Shown: positions 55,151-64,000, numbered from the stretch's first letter. The stretch: 64,000 bases of DNA from Sulfitobacter sp. CW3 (GCF_019392245.1 NZ_JAHXRL010000004.1:62001-126000), one strand, 5' to 3'. The notes: a model not told the origin generated them from the letters alone. Program-made: numbers and translations.

Positions 55151-55171
55151 CGCCTCCGCTTTGCGGGGGCG
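55151..55171 (+). terminator. Rho-independent terminator of the ABC receptor gene
   Basis: CGCCTCCGC (55151-55159) pairs with GCGGGGGCG (55163-55171, one T-G wobble) around a 3-nt loop, followed by TTTTT. The TTTGCAAAAT just before it (55133-55142) resembles the repeat seen at 50854 and 60629. Confidence 0.9.
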
Positions 55172-55267
55172 TTTTTCGTTTCAGGGCACACATAGACCCC
55201 CTAGCGGGTGCCAACATGATCCGCGCTTAATACCAGCCCACCTGAAACATGCCGCTTTCCACAGCAA

Positions 55268-55292
55268 AACGGGCGCAATAAATGCGCCCGTT
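55268..55292 (-). terminator. Terminator of the HdeA-like gene
   Basis: AACGGGCGCA (55268-55277) and TGCGCCCGTT (55283-55292) form a 10-bp perfect stem with a 5-nt loop. On the minus strand it runs into TTTTG. Confidence 0.85.
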
Positions 55293-55314
55293 GATACTCG
55301 TTACTCAGTTACAC

Positions 55315-55761
55315 TTACTTGGTGCCGGGAAGGCCAGCTGCGGCTTCGCCCACTGTCGCGTCCAGATTGATCTGGCAAGTGCGGTACAGCTGTTCTGTCG
55401 CTGTCACAACTTTGGCTTCAGCTGTTGCATTCGATTCTGCGGTGTTACCACCGGTCGCTGCAACGGCCTTGGCATCGCCATCAATCAGCGACCCTTCTTC
55501 GGATGTGCCATCAGTGGCTTGGCTTGCTGTTACGTCTGTGGACAGCTCGGTCGCCTTGGAAGTATCTTCCATGGACTCACCGTTGTAGCCATCATCGATC
55601 TCGGCGATTGCCAGCGCGGCGATGGTCGCCTGATCATCTGCGGACAACTGGTTAAAGTCAGCGCAGCTCATGTTTGGATCGGCGTGCGCAGCGGCAAATG
55701 CTGGTGCGGACATGGTACCCATCAGGGCGGCAATTGCGATTGTTTTAAAAGTAGTATTCAT
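55315..55761 (-). CDS. HdeA-like periplasmic protein with low-complexity insert
   Basis: From ATG 55761 (AAGGAG upstream) the protein is 148 residues. It has a signal peptide (TIAIAALMGTMSAPAFAAA), then MSCADFNQLSADDQATIA and, at the C-terminus, YRTCQINLDATVGEA. The two Cys in these contexts match the disulfide of HdeA/HdeB acid-stress chaperones. Between them is a ~50-residue Ser/Thr/Ala/Glu-rich insert not found in E. coli HdeA. It is inserted between the ABC receptor and permease genes, opposite in strand. A weak EcfG-like site precedes it. Confidence 0.68.
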   Translation of the reverse strand: MNTTFKTIAIAALMGTMSAPAFAAAHADPNMSCADFNQLSADDQATIAALAIAEIDDGYNGESMEDTSKATELSTDVTASQATDGTSEEGSLIDGDAKAVAATGGNTAESNATAEAKVVTATEQLYRTCQINLDATVGEAAAGLPGTK

Positions 55762-55795
55762 CGTTAAGCTCCTTATCACTCGTTGCTGCCGTCTC

Positions 55796-55821
55796 AACTC
55801 GACCGTTTGTCCAATGGTTCC
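55796..55821 (-). promoter_or_regulatory. Weak EcfG-type promoter candidate
   Basis: On the minus strand GGAAC (55821-55817), 17-bp spacer, AGTT (55799-55796): one mismatch in the -10. It is 34 bp upstream of the HdeA-like ATG. A single isolated match of this quality could arise by chance, but the acid-stress type of the gene makes it plausible. Confidence 0.4.
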
Positions 55822-55940
55822 GGATTTTATTGCCTATTCTGATATCTCATTTTATTTCAGTCGGTTAAAAGACGACAATTCAGCGGCGTTCAGGCCTTTC
55901 TTATCTGGACGCATCGAAAATCCGCGCCTAACCTACCCGA

Positions 55941-56888
55941 ATGTTGCGCTACACAATCAAAAGATTGATCTCTCTTTGCATCAGCCTTGCTGTGGCCTCA
56001 CTTGTCATTTTTGCTGTCATTGAAATTGCGCCCGGTGATCCTGCGTCGTTTATGTTGGGCATCAACGCACAGCCTGAAACCTTGGCCGCTCTGCGCACCG
56101 AACTGGGTTTGGATGCCTCCAAGGTTGAACGGTATTTGTCTTGGGTTGGCGGGTTGCTGACGGGTGATTTCGGCACCTCCTACACTTACCGCACCCCCAT
56201 CGCTGATATGATCGCCGCGCGTTTGTGGGTATCGTTGCCGCTGGCGCTTTATGCGTTGGTGTTGTCCACACTGATCGCGTTTCCGGCAGGGATTTACGCC
56301 GCATCCCGCCGGGGCAGTGCTGGCGATCTGGGGGTTATGGGGGCCACGCAGCTGGGCGTTGCCGTCCCTAATTTCTGGTTTGCGATGATGCTGGTGCTGA
56401 TCTTTGCCATCAACCTGCGCTGGTTTTCAGCTGGCGGATTTGTCGGATGGGACAAAGGGTTATGGGCCGGGCTACACGCCCTGACCTTGCCCGCAATCGC
56501 CTTGGCCCTGCCGCAAGCCGCCATTTTGGCACGGGTCATGCGGTCGGCGCTGCTGGATGTGTTGGGCGAAGATTACATGCGTACCGCCCGCGCCAAAGGT
56601 CTGACCGAACGTCAGGCGCTGTGGCGGCACGGGCTACGCAATGCGTTGATCCCGGTGCTGACGATCATCGGTTTGCAGTTCTCGTTCCTGCTGGCCGGGG
56701 CGATCATCATTGAACAGGTATTTTACCTGCCGGGTCTGGGGCGGCTGGTGTTCCAATCAATCTCGGCACGCGATCTGATTGTCGTCGAATCCGTCGTGAT
56801 GCTGTTGGTGTTTTCCGTGATCGTGGTTAATTTTCTGGTCGATCTGGCCTATGCCGCCGTCGATCCGCGCCTAAGGTCACGCACATGA
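55941..56888 (+). CDS. Dipeptide-type ABC transporter permease (DppB-like)
   Basis: The 315-residue inner-membrane permease has about six spans, the N-terminal RLISLCISLAVASLVIF span and the DppB landmark GDPASFML. The EAA loop reads DYMRTARAKGLTERQALWRHG. It overlaps the next permease gene by ATGA. With its partner it forms the channel for the ligand bound by the SBP family 5 receptor encoded upstream. Confidence 0.92.
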   Translation: MLRYTIKRLISLCISLAVASLVIFAVIEIAPGDPASFMLGINAQPETLAALRTELGLDASKVERYLSWVGGLLTGDFGTSYTYRTPIADMIAARLWVSLPLALYALVLSTLIAFPAGIYAASRRGSAGDLGVMGATQLGVAVPNFWFAMMLVLIFAINLRWFSAGGFVGWDKGLWAGLHALTLPAIALALPQAAILARVMRSALLDVLGEDYMRTARAKGLTERQALWRHGLRNALIPVLTIIGLQFSFLLAGAIIIEQVFYLPGLGRLVFQSISARDLIVVESVVMLLVFSVIVVNFLVDLAYAAVDPRLRSRT

Positions 56889-57700
56889 ACCGCAATCTGA
56901 TCCTTGGCGCGGCCCTTACGGGCGTGTTCATTCTGGCCGCATTGGTGTCGTTCATCTGGACGCCCTTTGATCACACCGCGATGGACATCCCCAATAAACT
57001 TCAAGGGATCGGTGGTGAACATATTCTGGGCACCGACCATTTTGGCCGCGATATTCTAAGCATGATTATGGTCGGCGCGCGCACGTCCATCGCCGTGGCG
57101 CTGGTGGCGGTTGGCATCGGCATGGGGTTGGGTATCCCGCTGGGCCTATGGGCTGCCGCGCGGCGGGGGTCGCTGGTGGACGAAATCATCATGCGCGGCA
57201 ACGATCTGATCTTTGCCTTCCCCTCACTCGTCATTGCCATTTTGATCACAGCGATATTCGGGGCCAGCGCCATCAATGCCATCATCGCCATCGGCATTTT
57301 CAACATCCCCGTGTTTGCCCGCATCACCCGCGGTGCCGCGCTAAGCCTGTGGGAACGCGAATTTATCTTAGCCGCCCGCGTTGCCGGAAAATCCGCCGCA
57401 CGGATATCGGTCGAACATATTCTACCAAACGTCACCAATCTGTTGATCGTCCAAAGCACCATCCAATTCAGTCTGGGTATTCTGGCCGAGGCTGGCCTGT
57501 CCTACGTTGGTTTGGGTGCCCAACCACCAACGCCGTCTTGGGGCCGGATGCTGGCCGACGCGCAAACGCTGGTGTCAATCGCACCCCATATGGCACTGAT
57601 CCCGGGTTTCGCGATCATCCTAACCGTTCTGGGGCTGAACCTGATGGGCGACGGGCTGCGCGATTACCTTGATCCGCGGCTGCGGGTGACACGCGTATGA
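56885..57700 (+). CDS. Dipeptide-type ABC transporter permease (DppC-like)
   Basis: The 271-residue permease has the DppC start pattern: one span, then HILGTDHFGRDILSMIMVGAR, a hallmark of this subfamily. The EAA loop is FILAARVAGKSAARISVEHI. Overlaps with both neighbours are 4 bp (ATGA), so the permeases, ATPase and GNAT gene are one operon. Confidence 0.93.
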   Translation: MNRNLILGAALTGVFILAALVSFIWTPFDHTAMDIPNKLQGIGGEHILGTDHFGRDILSMIMVGARTSIAVALVAVGIGMGLGIPLGLWAAARRGSLVDEIIMRGNDLIFAFPSLVIAILITAIFGASAINAIIAIGIFNIPVFARITRGAALSLWEREFILAARVAGKSAARISVEHILPNVTNLLIVQSTIQFSLGILAEAGLSYVGLGAQPPTPSWGRMLADAQTLVSIAPHMALIPGFAIILTVLGLNLMGDGLRDYLDPRLRVTRV

Positions 57701-59298
57701 CATTGCTGAACATCACCAATCTGTCGATCGCGATCCATATGTACCCGATCTTGCATGATGTAACGATTTGCGTGAACCCCGGCGAAATTGTTGCTGTGAC
57801 TGGCGAAAGCGGGTCCGGTAAATCCATGACCGCCCTAGCCGCGATGCAACTGCTTCCCAAAGGCGCGCAAGCCACCGGTCACATCATGCTGGGCGATCAG
57901 GATCTGCTGAAACTGTCCGAACAGGAACTGTGCGGCATCCGCGGCAACGACATCGGCATGGTGTTCCAAGAACCGATGACTGCGCTAAACCCCGTGCAAA
58001 CCATTGGCGATCAGGTCGCCGAAACGATCCGTGTGCATGACCGGTCTGTATCCCGCAGGGACGCGCTGGCCCGCGCCGCCGAAACCTTGGAACGTGTTGG
58101 CCTGCCCCAAGCCAAATTCCCGCTCACCCGCTATCCCCACGAACTGTCTGGCGGCCAACGTCAGCGCGTTGTCATCGCGATGGCCATCGCCCTGCGCCCC
58201 CGATTGCTGATCGCGGATGAACCCACAACAGCGCTTGATGTCACCACGCAGGCGCAAATTCTCGACCTGCTCAAATCACTGGCCAAAGCTGACAATATGG
58301 GCCTGCTGATGATCACCCATGATCTGGCCGTTGTTGCCGACATGGCCGATCGGATTATCGTCATGCGCAAGGGCGAGATCGTCGAACAGGGCGAGACCCA
58401 AGCGCTTCTGCGCGAGATGCACCACCCCTATACGAAAATGCTGTTCGCTGCATCCAATCACAAGGTCGCACTGCCCGCCGCGCCCGCACCCTCGCCGCTG
58501 CTTGAGGTGCAAAATGTCAGCCGGGATTACCGCCTACCACGCACCACCGTATTTGGCAGCCCCGGCACATTCCGGGCCGTCGATAACGTATCCTTTACGC
58601 TCAAGCGCGGCGAACGTTTGGGCCTTGTCGGTGAATCCGGCTGCGGAAAATCGACCCTAACACGGGCGATATTGGGGTTAGAACAGGTGCAAGACGGCAC
58701 AATCACCTTGGACGGCGAACCGGTTTTCACCGCAAACAAGCCAAACCTCGCCGTACGTCGCAAGATGCAGGTGGTGTTCCAAGACCCCTTTGGCAGCTTC
58801 AACCCGCGCCACCGCGTCGACCGTCTGATTACCGAACCGTTTCACCTGCTGGCCGACCCGCCCAAAGGTGCCGCCCGCGACACTGCCATCGCCGAGGCCC
58901 TGACAGCCGTCGGTCTGACCCCGGATGACGCGCATAAATACATTCACGAATTTTCGGGCGGCCAACGGCAACGCATCGCCATCGCACGCGCCCTGATCAT
59001 CCGCCCCGACCTGATCCTGTTTGACGAGGCCGTGAGCGCGCTTGATGTGTCGGTCCGCGCGCAAATCCTCGATCTGCTGGCCGATCTTTGCAAGGCCTAC
59101 GATCTAACCTACCTGTTCATCTCGCATGATTTATCCGTGGTGCGCACCATCACAGACCGCGTGCTGGTCATGAAATCCGGCCAGATCGTTGAACAAGGCG
59201 ACACAAAAACCGTATTCGAAGCCCCGCAACACCCCTACACGCAGGCTCTCCTTGCGGCGGCACCTGTCCTGCCTGAATTAGGGAATGTTGACCCATGA
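57697..59298 (+). CDS. Fused dipeptide-type ABC ATPase (DppDF-like)
   Basis: The 533-residue protein carries two complete ATP-binding cassettes. The first has Walker A GESGSGKS and signature LSGGQRQR followed by [12 protein letters not shown]. The second has [16 protein letters not shown] and [12 protein letters not shown]. The C-terminal tails of each half have the oligopeptide/dipeptide transporter pattern ([15 protein letters not shown]). It powers import through the two permeases encoded just upstream. Confidence 0.94.
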   Translation: MTLLNITNLSIAIHMYPILHDVTICVNPGEIVAVTGESGSGKSMTALAAMQLLPKGAQATGHIMLGDQDLLKLSEQELCGIRGNDIGMVFQEPMTALNPVQTIGDQVAETIRVHDRSVSRRDALARAAETLERVGLPQAKFPLTRYPHELSGGQRQRVVIAMAIALRPRLLIADEPTTALDVTTQAQILDLLKSLAKADNMGLLMITHDLAVVADMADRIIVMRKGEIVEQGETQALLREMHHPYTKMLFAASNHKVALPAAPAPSPLLEVQNVSRDYRLPRTTVFGSPGTFRAVDNVSFTLKRGERLGLVGESGCGKSTLTRAILGLEQVQDGTITLDGEPVFTANKPNLAVRRKMQVVFQDPFGSFNPRHRVDRLITEPFHLLADPPKGAARDTAIAEALTAVGLTPDDAHKYIHEFSGGQRQRIAIARALIIRPDLILFDEAVSALDVSVRAQILDLLADLCKAYDLTYLFISHDLSVVRTITDRVLVMKSGQIVEQGDTKTVFEAPQHPYTQALLAAAPVLPELGNVDP

Positions 59299-59759
59299 CG
59301 CTGTCCATTGCACCCGTGCCTGAACAAGATCGCGCCGTGCTGGATGGCATGGCCAAGGCATATTTCGCCGAAATTTTTCCCGATGGCCCCAACTATTACC
59401 CCGCGGCGTTGAACCGGTACTGGGCAGAAGAGGGCCGACATCCCTATGTGATCAATCTTGACGGTGCGCCCATCGGGTTTGCGCTGGTCTGGAACCACGC
59501 CGATGGCACCCATGAACTGGCTGAATTTACGATCCAACCCGATCATCGGCGTCAAGGGATCGGCACGCAGGCGGCCTATCTGGTTTTTAACGCGCTTGGC
59601 GGGGATTGGACGCTGGGCGTCGTCCAAAACTCACCCGGCAGTATGGCCTTCTGGGAACAATGCCTGACGGATTGCGAAAACGCCTGCGAGATTACAGCAG
59701 GCCCGCCCAAAACGCCCCATCAATGTGGCAGCTTCAATTTTCGGATTGAACGCCAATAG
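59295..59759 (+). CDS. GNAT family N-acetyltransferase
   Basis: The 154-residue protein has the acetyl-CoA pyrophosphate loop in FTIQPDHRRQGIGTQAA and the beta-strand/helix order of GNAT enzymes. It overlaps the ABC ATPase gene by 4 bp, so it probably acts on the imported compound or a related metabolite. The acceptor cannot be predicted. Confidence 0.85.
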   Translation: MTLSIAPVPEQDRAVLDGMAKAYFAEIFPDGPNYYPAALNRYWAEEGRHPYVINLDGAPIGFALVWNHADGTHELAEFTIQPDHRRQGIGTQAAYLVFNALGGDWTLGVVQNSPGSMAFWEQCLTDCENACEITAGPPKTPHQCGSFNFRIERQ

Positions 59760-59875
59760 CTTAGACCACAACCGAACGTCGGATTCAGTGTTAACTTCTT
59801 GTTTACGCCACTTGGCGGGGGCCAATAACCTGCGTAGCATGCACCTGACATCCACCAAATAAAGGAGCCCCCAAC

Positions 59876-60622
59876 ATGCGACTGACAGGAAAAACCGCAA
59901 TCGTGACCGGAGGTGCCTCCGGCTTTGGCGCGGGCATCGTACGCCGTTTTCTCCAAGAAGGCGCGCGCGTCATGGTGGCCGATATCAACGGCGACGCCGC
60001 CCAGCAGTTCGCGACCGAAATGGGCGATCATGCCATCGCCCAACAGGTTGACGTCGGCAACGGCCCATCCGTTCAGGCCATGACCGATGCAGCGCTTGAT
60101 GCTTGGGGCCATATCGACATCCTGATCAACAACGCCGGCGTATCACACATGCCTGCCCCGCTTGAAACCATCACCGAGGAAGACTTTGACCGGGTCACTT
60201 TGGTGAATATGAAATCGGTTTACCTCACCGCCCGCAGCATTGTGCCCCATATGAAACAGCGTCAATCCGGCGCGATCCTGAATGTGGCGTCCACCGCAGG
60301 CGTGTCCCCGCGGCCCAATCTGAATTGGTATAATGCCTCGAAAGGGTGGATGATCACCGCCACAAAAACCATGGCCGTTGAACTTGCCCCCCAAGGTATC
60401 CGCGTCAACGCGATCAACCCGGTTGCGGGCGAAACACCCCTCCTGAAAACCTTTATGGGCGAAGACACCCCCGAAATGCGCGCCAAGTTCTTGTCCACCA
60501 TCCCGCTGGGCCGCTTCAGCCAACCCGAAGACATGGGCAACGCGGCGCTCTTCCTCTGCTCGGACGAGGCAAGCATGATCACCGGCGTCGCAATGGAAGT
60601 CGACGGCGGCCGTTGTATCTAA
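59876..60622 (+). CDS. SDR family oxidoreductase
   Basis: The 248-residue classical short-chain dehydrogenase has the NAD(P) motif TGGASGFGAGI, NNAG in ILINNAGVS, and the catalytic Y-x3-K in WYNASKGW. The Asp in VADINGD after strand 2 suggests NAD preference. AAAGGAG stands before the ATG. A 116-bp gap separates it from the ABC operon, so it may have its own promoter. The substrate is unknown. Confidence 0.9.
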   Translation: MRLTGKTAIVTGGASGFGAGIVRRFLQEGARVMVADINGDAAQQFATEMGDHAIAQQVDVGNGPSVQAMTDAALDAWGHIDILINNAGVSHMPAPLETITEEDFDRVTLVNMKSVYLTARSIVPHMKQRQSGAILNVASTAGVSPRPNLNWYNASKGWMITATKTMAVELAPQGIRVNAINPVAGETPLLKTFMGEDTPEMRAKFLSTIPLGRFSQPEDMGNAALFLCSDEASMITGVAMEVDGGRCI

Positions 60623-60628
60623 GGGTCT

Positions 60629-60649
60629 TTCATTTTGCCAAATAAACTC
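60629..60649 (+). repeat. Intergenic 21-bp repeat, copy 2
   Basis: 20 of 21 bases match the copy at 50854-50874. It lies 6 bp after the SDR stop and is followed by the self-complementary CTCCCCGCGGAG. It may be part of a small termination or processing element. Confidence 0.6.
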
Positions 60650-60687
60650 CCCGCGGAGCGTTCCGTCCTCTTAACAGGCAACTACTT

Positions 60688-61683
60688 ATGAAAACCGGGC
60701 CCAAAAACCTGATTACCGACGTCGCTGGTCTCTATGTTGGTAACGCCCAGGATGATGCGCTGAAATCCGGCACGACCGTTCTGCTGGGCGACCATCCCTT
60801 TACCGCATCTGTTCATGTGATGGGCGGCGCGCCCGGCACCCGCGAGACTGACCTTTTGGCACCTGACAAATCTGTCGCGGCCGTTGATGCCTTGGTGTTG
60901 TCCGGGGGATCAGCTTACGGTCTGGATGCCTGCTCAGGTGTGGTGGACGGGCTGCGCGCTGCGGGCCGCGGGTTTCAAGTGGGTGCCGCGACAATCCCCC
61001 TGGTGCCCGGTGCGATCCTGTTCGACCTGCTGAACGGCGGGCAGAAAGACTGGGCCGATAACCCTTACAGGTCCCTTGGCCGTGCCGCACTGGATGCCGC
61101 CAGCGACAGTTTCATGCTTGGCACAGTGGGCGCAGGCACCGGCGCGCTTAGCGCGATGGTCAAAGGCGGGCTAGGTTCTGCATCCCTGCAACTCCCGGAC
61201 GGGACGATGGTGGGTGCGTTGGTTGCCGCAAATCCCGTGGGGGCCGTGACGACCCCGGGGGATCGCCATTTCTATGCAGCACCCTTTGAAATGAACGGCG
61301 AATTTGGCGGGTTTGGGCCTGATATGAACAGCGGTTTGGGCCTTAATCTGGACAGCCGTAAAACAGCCGCGATGTCGCCGCGTGAAAACACCACCATCGC
61401 GATCGTGGCGACAGATGCGACCCTAACCAAGGCGCAATGCAAGCGGATGGCCGTTGCCGCACATGATGGCATCGCCCGCGCAACCGTCCCCGCGCACACG
61501 CCCCATGATGGTGATCTGGTGTTCGCGCTCAGCACCGCAGATCACGAGGTAGATGACCGCATGCTGCCTCTCATCGGGCACGCCGCATCCCTGTGCCTTG
61601 CCCGCGCAATTGCCCGCGCCGCATACGAGGCCACCCCAGCCCCCAATGATCTGCTGCCCTGCTGGAGAGACCTGAATGCCTGA
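60688..61683 (+). CDS. P1 family (DmpA-type) N-terminal nucleophile peptidase
   Basis: The 331-residue protein has P1 peptidase motifs: TDVAGLYVGNAQ, VLSGGSAYGLDA, GTVGAGTGA and DGTMVGALVAANPVG. In this family the precursor self-cleaves before a Ser or Thr that becomes the nucleophile; here G172-T173 is the expected site. Members release N-terminal residues from peptides or hydrolyse amino-acid amides and beta-peptides. It shares an operon with the alpha/beta hydrolase and TPR genes (8-bp and 4-bp overlaps). Confidence 0.88.
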   Translation: MKTGPKNLITDVAGLYVGNAQDDALKSGTTVLLGDHPFTASVHVMGGAPGTRETDLLAPDKSVAAVDALVLSGGSAYGLDACSGVVDGLRAAGRGFQVGAATIPLVPGAILFDLLNGGQKDWADNPYRSLGRAALDAASDSFMLGTVGAGTGALSAMVKGGLGSASLQLPDGTMVGALVAANPVGAVTTPGDRHFYAAPFEMNGEFGGFGPDMNSGLGLNLDSRKTAAMSPRENTTIAIVATDATLTKAQCKRMAVAAHDGIARATVPAHTPHDGDLVFALSTADHEVDDRMLPLIGHAASLCLARAIARAAYEATPAPNDLLPCWRDLNA

Positions 61684-62482
61684 ACTGTCCCTGCCAGACA
61701 TAACACTGCATTACGAGGTCAGCGGCACCGGCCCGCCGCTGTTGATGATCGCAGGAATGGTCAGTGACAGCGCAAGCTGGGCACCGGTAATCCCCTTGTT
61801 AGAGCCTTTTTTCACTCTGATCCGGCCCGACAACCGCACGACAGGCCGGACCACGCCGGTTGATGCACCCGTCTCGGTCAGCATCTATGCGCAGGATTGC
61901 GCCGCGCTGTTGGATCATCTGGACATGCCGCAGGCCCATGTTCTGGGTCATTCAATGGGCGGTATGATCGCGCTTGAGATGATGCAATCTGTTCCCGCCA
62001 AAATCGCCAGCCTGACCCTTGCCGCCAGCGCACCCATCCGTTTGACCCGCAACTTGGCCCTGTTCAACGCGTTGCTTGCGATCCGGCAAAGCAATGCCGC
62101 CCCTGACACCTGGCTGCGCGCGTTCTTTCCGTGGCTTTTTGCCCCTGCCGTTTACGATATTCCCGGGGCTGTTGATGATGCCGCATCCGCATCGCTGGCC
62201 TATGCCCACGCGCAAACGGTTCAGGGCATGGCGCATCAGTTGCAGGCGTTGGATAGCTATCAGCCCGCACATCTGCCACCCGAATGGCCCGTCCCTGCCC
62301 AGGCGTTGCTGGCAGCGGATGACATGCTAATCCCGCTGCCCTTGGCGCAATCGGCACTGTCTGGATTACCGGTTCATATCGTCCCTAACGCGGGGCATTC
62401 GATACATTGGGACGCCGCTAACACCGTGGCGGATCACGTCAAAACCATCGCACAAACCCATCCGATAAGGGGCGCGTTATGA
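61676..62482 (+). CDS. Alpha/beta hydrolase
   Basis: The 268-residue protein has the nucleophile elbow GHSMGGMIAL, the acid in LAADDMLIPL and the catalytic His in NAGHSIHWD. The pattern resembles 3-oxoadipate enol-lactonase and related esterases. It overlaps the P1 peptidase gene by 8 bp. The substrate is not known; an ester, lactone or amide processed with the peptidase product is possible. Confidence 0.88.
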   Translation: MPELSLPDITLHYEVSGTGPPLLMIAGMVSDSASWAPVIPLLEPFFTLIRPDNRTTGRTTPVDAPVSVSIYAQDCAALLDHLDMPQAHVLGHSMGGMIALEMMQSVPAKIASLTLAASAPIRLTRNLALFNALLAIRQSNAAPDTWLRAFFPWLFAPAVYDIPGAVDDAASASLAYAHAQTVQGMAHQLQALDSYQPAHLPPEWPVPAQALLAADDMLIPLPLAQSALSGLPVHIVPNAGHSIHWDAANTVADHVKTIAQTHPIRGAL

Positions 62483-63855
62483 CCACCGATCTTTATGGCC
62501 TGCCAATTACCACGCAAAACCCGCAGACGGTTCAAGGGATCAACGATTTCATCCACGGTTTTATCGCCTATGAAACCAAGGCCCCCAATATCATCCCGAC
62601 CGCCGATGCGGCCCCTGACTGCGCGCTGGCCAATGCTTATGCCGCAATGCTGTGGATGTTTCTTGAGGCCCCCGTCGCCCCCCAAAAGGCCGCGCCCTAT
62701 ATGGCACGCGCACGCGCTGCGAGACCGGGCACCCCGCGCGAGGCGCAGGTGATCGACACCATCGGCCATTGGGTTGATGGCGATATCCCCGCGATGCTGG
62801 CGGGATGTGATGCCATCACAACCGACCATCCCCGCGATGTCGTCATGCTAAAGCTGGCGCAGTATCATCTGTTCAACACAGGCGATGCCGCTGGCATGTT
62901 GCGCTTTGCCCTCAAGGCGCTGCCAGATGCCGCGGATATTCCCTATGTGCACGGCATGATCGCGTTCGGATATGAGCAATGTCACCTGCTGGAGGACGCC
63001 GAAACCGCCGCGCGGCAGGCGATGTTCTTGCGGGGCGATGAGCCTTGGGCGCATCATGCCTTGGCCCACGTCATGCTGACCCAAGGGCGCGTCGCTGAAG
63101 GGGCCGCGTTTCTGGAAAGCGTTGCAGGCACCTGGCAAAATCTGAATTCCTTTATGCGCAGCCATAACTGGTGGCATTTGGCGTTGTTTTACTTGTCGCA
63201 GGGGCGTCACGACGATGTGTGCCGCGCCTATGACACGCATATTTGGGGCCTCGAAAAGGATTATTCGCAGGATCAGGTTGGTGCAGTGTCGATGCTGGCC
63301 CGAATGGAATTTGCAGGCGTCAGCGTCGGCGATCGTTGGGCCGATGTGGCAGATCACATCGCGATGCGCGGTCAGGACACGGTCAGCGCCTTTCTAACGC
63401 TGCAATACCTATACGCGCTTGGCCGCACGGCCCGCCCCGAAGTGCAATCCTTGATGGCCGCAATCGAAGCGCGGGCGGCGGATACCGCCCCCTATGACCA
63501 CGTTGCATGGGCCGAGGTCGCCCTGCCAGCGGCACGGGGGATCATCGCCCACAGCAAGGGGGATTGGCCCACCGCAATCACGCAATTGGGTCAGGCATTG
63601 CCCCGCATGGCCGAATGTGGCGGCAGCCATGCGCAGCGTGATCTGTTTGAGCAGATCCATCTAGATGCCTTGGTTCAGGATGGCCGCGCATCCGCCGCGC
63701 AACAAGTGCTTGAAATGCGCCGCACCTATGATCCTGACGGCGTTCCGTTAAATCTGCTGCTGGGGGATATTTACGAGAAATCCGGCCTGCCCGAACAGGC
63801 GGCCAAGGCCCGCGCGCGTGCTGAAAACACACGTTCCACAGTGGCGTCGCGGTAA
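62479..63855 (+). CDS. TTC38-like tetratricopeptide repeat protein
   Basis: The 458-residue helical protein carries degenerate TPR units throughout. The segment PWAHHALAHVMLTQGRVAEG followed by RSHNWWHLALFYLSQGRHDD is characteristic of the TTC38 family. No signal peptide is seen, so it is probably cytoplasmic. Family function is unknown. It overlaps the hydrolase gene by 4 bp and closes the operon before a terminator. Confidence 0.83.
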   Translation: MTTDLYGLPITTQNPQTVQGINDFIHGFIAYETKAPNIIPTADAAPDCALANAYAAMLWMFLEAPVAPQKAAPYMARARAARPGTPREAQVIDTIGHWVDGDIPAMLAGCDAITTDHPRDVVMLKLAQYHLFNTGDAAGMLRFALKALPDAADIPYVHGMIAFGYEQCHLLEDAETAARQAMFLRGDEPWAHHALAHVMLTQGRVAEGAAFLESVAGTWQNLNSFMRSHNWWHLALFYLSQGRHDDVCRAYDTHIWGLEKDYSQDQVGAVSMLARMEFAGVSVGDRWADVADHIAMRGQDTVSAFLTLQYLYALGRTARPEVQSLMAAIEARAADTAPYDHVAWAEVALPAARGIIAHSKGDWPTAITQLGQALPRMAECGGSHAQRDLFEQIHLDALVQDGRASAAQQVLEMRRTYDPDGVPLNLLLGDIYEKSGLPEQAAKARARAENTRSTVASR

Positions 63856-63873
63856 GCTATAGCGCACTAAAAT

Positions 63874-63901
63874 GCCCGCCCAAGTTTTCCAACGGGCGGG
63901 C
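63874..63901. terminator. Bidirectional terminator
   Basis: GCCCGCCC (63874-63881) and GGGCGGGC (63894-63901) form an 8-bp perfect stem around a 12-nt loop. Short T-runs follow on both strands. It serves the TPR gene and the convergent partial gene at the right edge. Confidence 0.88.
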
Positions 63902-63923
63902 TTTATCGACGTGTTAGGGTCGA

Positions 63924-64000
63924 TTATTCGCTTTTGGGTGCTTCTTCTTCACCCATGTCCTCGGTCGCTGCGGGGGACACGCTTGCCAGATAGGCCGCGA
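63924..64000 (-). CDS. C-terminal end of an unidentified protein (partial)
   Basis: The minus strand is open from the right edge to a TAA at 63926-63924. The readable end is AAYLASVSPAATEDMGEEEA followed by PKSE. The terminator beyond the stop supports a real gene end. Too little is visible to identify the family. Confidence 0.5.
   Translation of the reverse strand, partial: AAYLASVSPAATEDMGEEEAPKSE

Noticed and set aside
1..64000. CRISPR arrays, transposases, integrases, tRNA or rRNA genes
   Set aside because: No regularly spaced repeats, no transposase-like frames and no cloverleaf or rRNA-like stretches were seen on reading through the window.

Overview
The window looks like a chromosomal segment of a Rhodobacterales alphaproteobacterium of the Roseobacter type. 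The evidence is gene content and order: dnaK-dnaJ, a NepR/EcfG/PhyR general stress response locus, a TAXI-type TRAP transporter, a membrane-anchored GltB-like protein, a GabT/PuuR-like pair and a dipeptide-type ABC operon with 4-bp ATGA overlaps. The closest genus cannot be named from sequence alone. I found no rRNA, tRNA, CRISPR array, insertion sequence or phage module, and coding density is high throughout.

Region 1 (1-10.5 kb) is a surface-polysaccharide locus. A minus-strand series encodes CysQ, KdsB (CMP-Kdo), a family-2 glycosyltransferase, GalU, GalE, a GT4 glycosyltransferase, a Glyco_tranf_2_4-type transferase, a Core-2/I-branching type transferase and a sulfotransferase cut by the window edge. 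A capsule-type ABC export permease is divergent from it. The content suggests a Kdo-linked, possibly sulfated capsule. Region 2 (10.5-16 kb) holds alkB, dnaK-dnaJ, radC and a hemerythrin-like protein. Region 3 (16-25.7 kb) is envelope-related: a phosphate-binding-protein/OmpA fusion, an unrecognised exported protein, a Wzc/ExoP-type tyrosine autokinase, a PqiA-PqiA-PqiB-PqiC lipid-transport set and a PfpI/DJ-1 protein.

Region 4 (25.7-42 kb) is nitrogen and amine metabolism. The most interesting part is a compact five-gene minus-strand operon: a nitrilase-fold amidohydrolase, an over-long Orn/Lys/Arg decarboxylase, an ATP-grasp ligase, a C45-type self-cleaving acyltransferase/amidase and a class III aminotransferase. 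Together they look like a pathway that makes and processes an amide of a decarboxylated basic amino acid. Upstream are a TAXI TRAP transporter, a GltB-like oxidoreductase, and a gabT/puuR-like divergent pair whose spacer carries a two-turn direct repeat over the gabT promoter.

Region 5 (41.8-49.5 kb) is the general stress response locus (sensor kinase, EcfG, NepR, PhyR) and probable targets. I read EcfG-type promoters (GGAAC, 16-17 bp, CGTT-like) in front of phyR, in front of nepR, in front of a DUF883/YqjE-like membrane pair, in front of the PfpI gene in region 3, and in front of a 52-residue membrane-protein gene with a GTG start and a perfect AGGAGG (41827-41985). A weaker site precedes an HdeA-like gene. 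Region 6 (49.5-64 kb) carries a class V aminotransferase, an M20 deacylase, an orphan Hsp70-like protein, a dipeptide-type ABC transporter with a GNAT enzyme, an SDR, a P1 peptidase, an alpha/beta hydrolase and a TTC38-like TPR protein, suggesting uptake and hydrolysis of small peptides or acylated amines.
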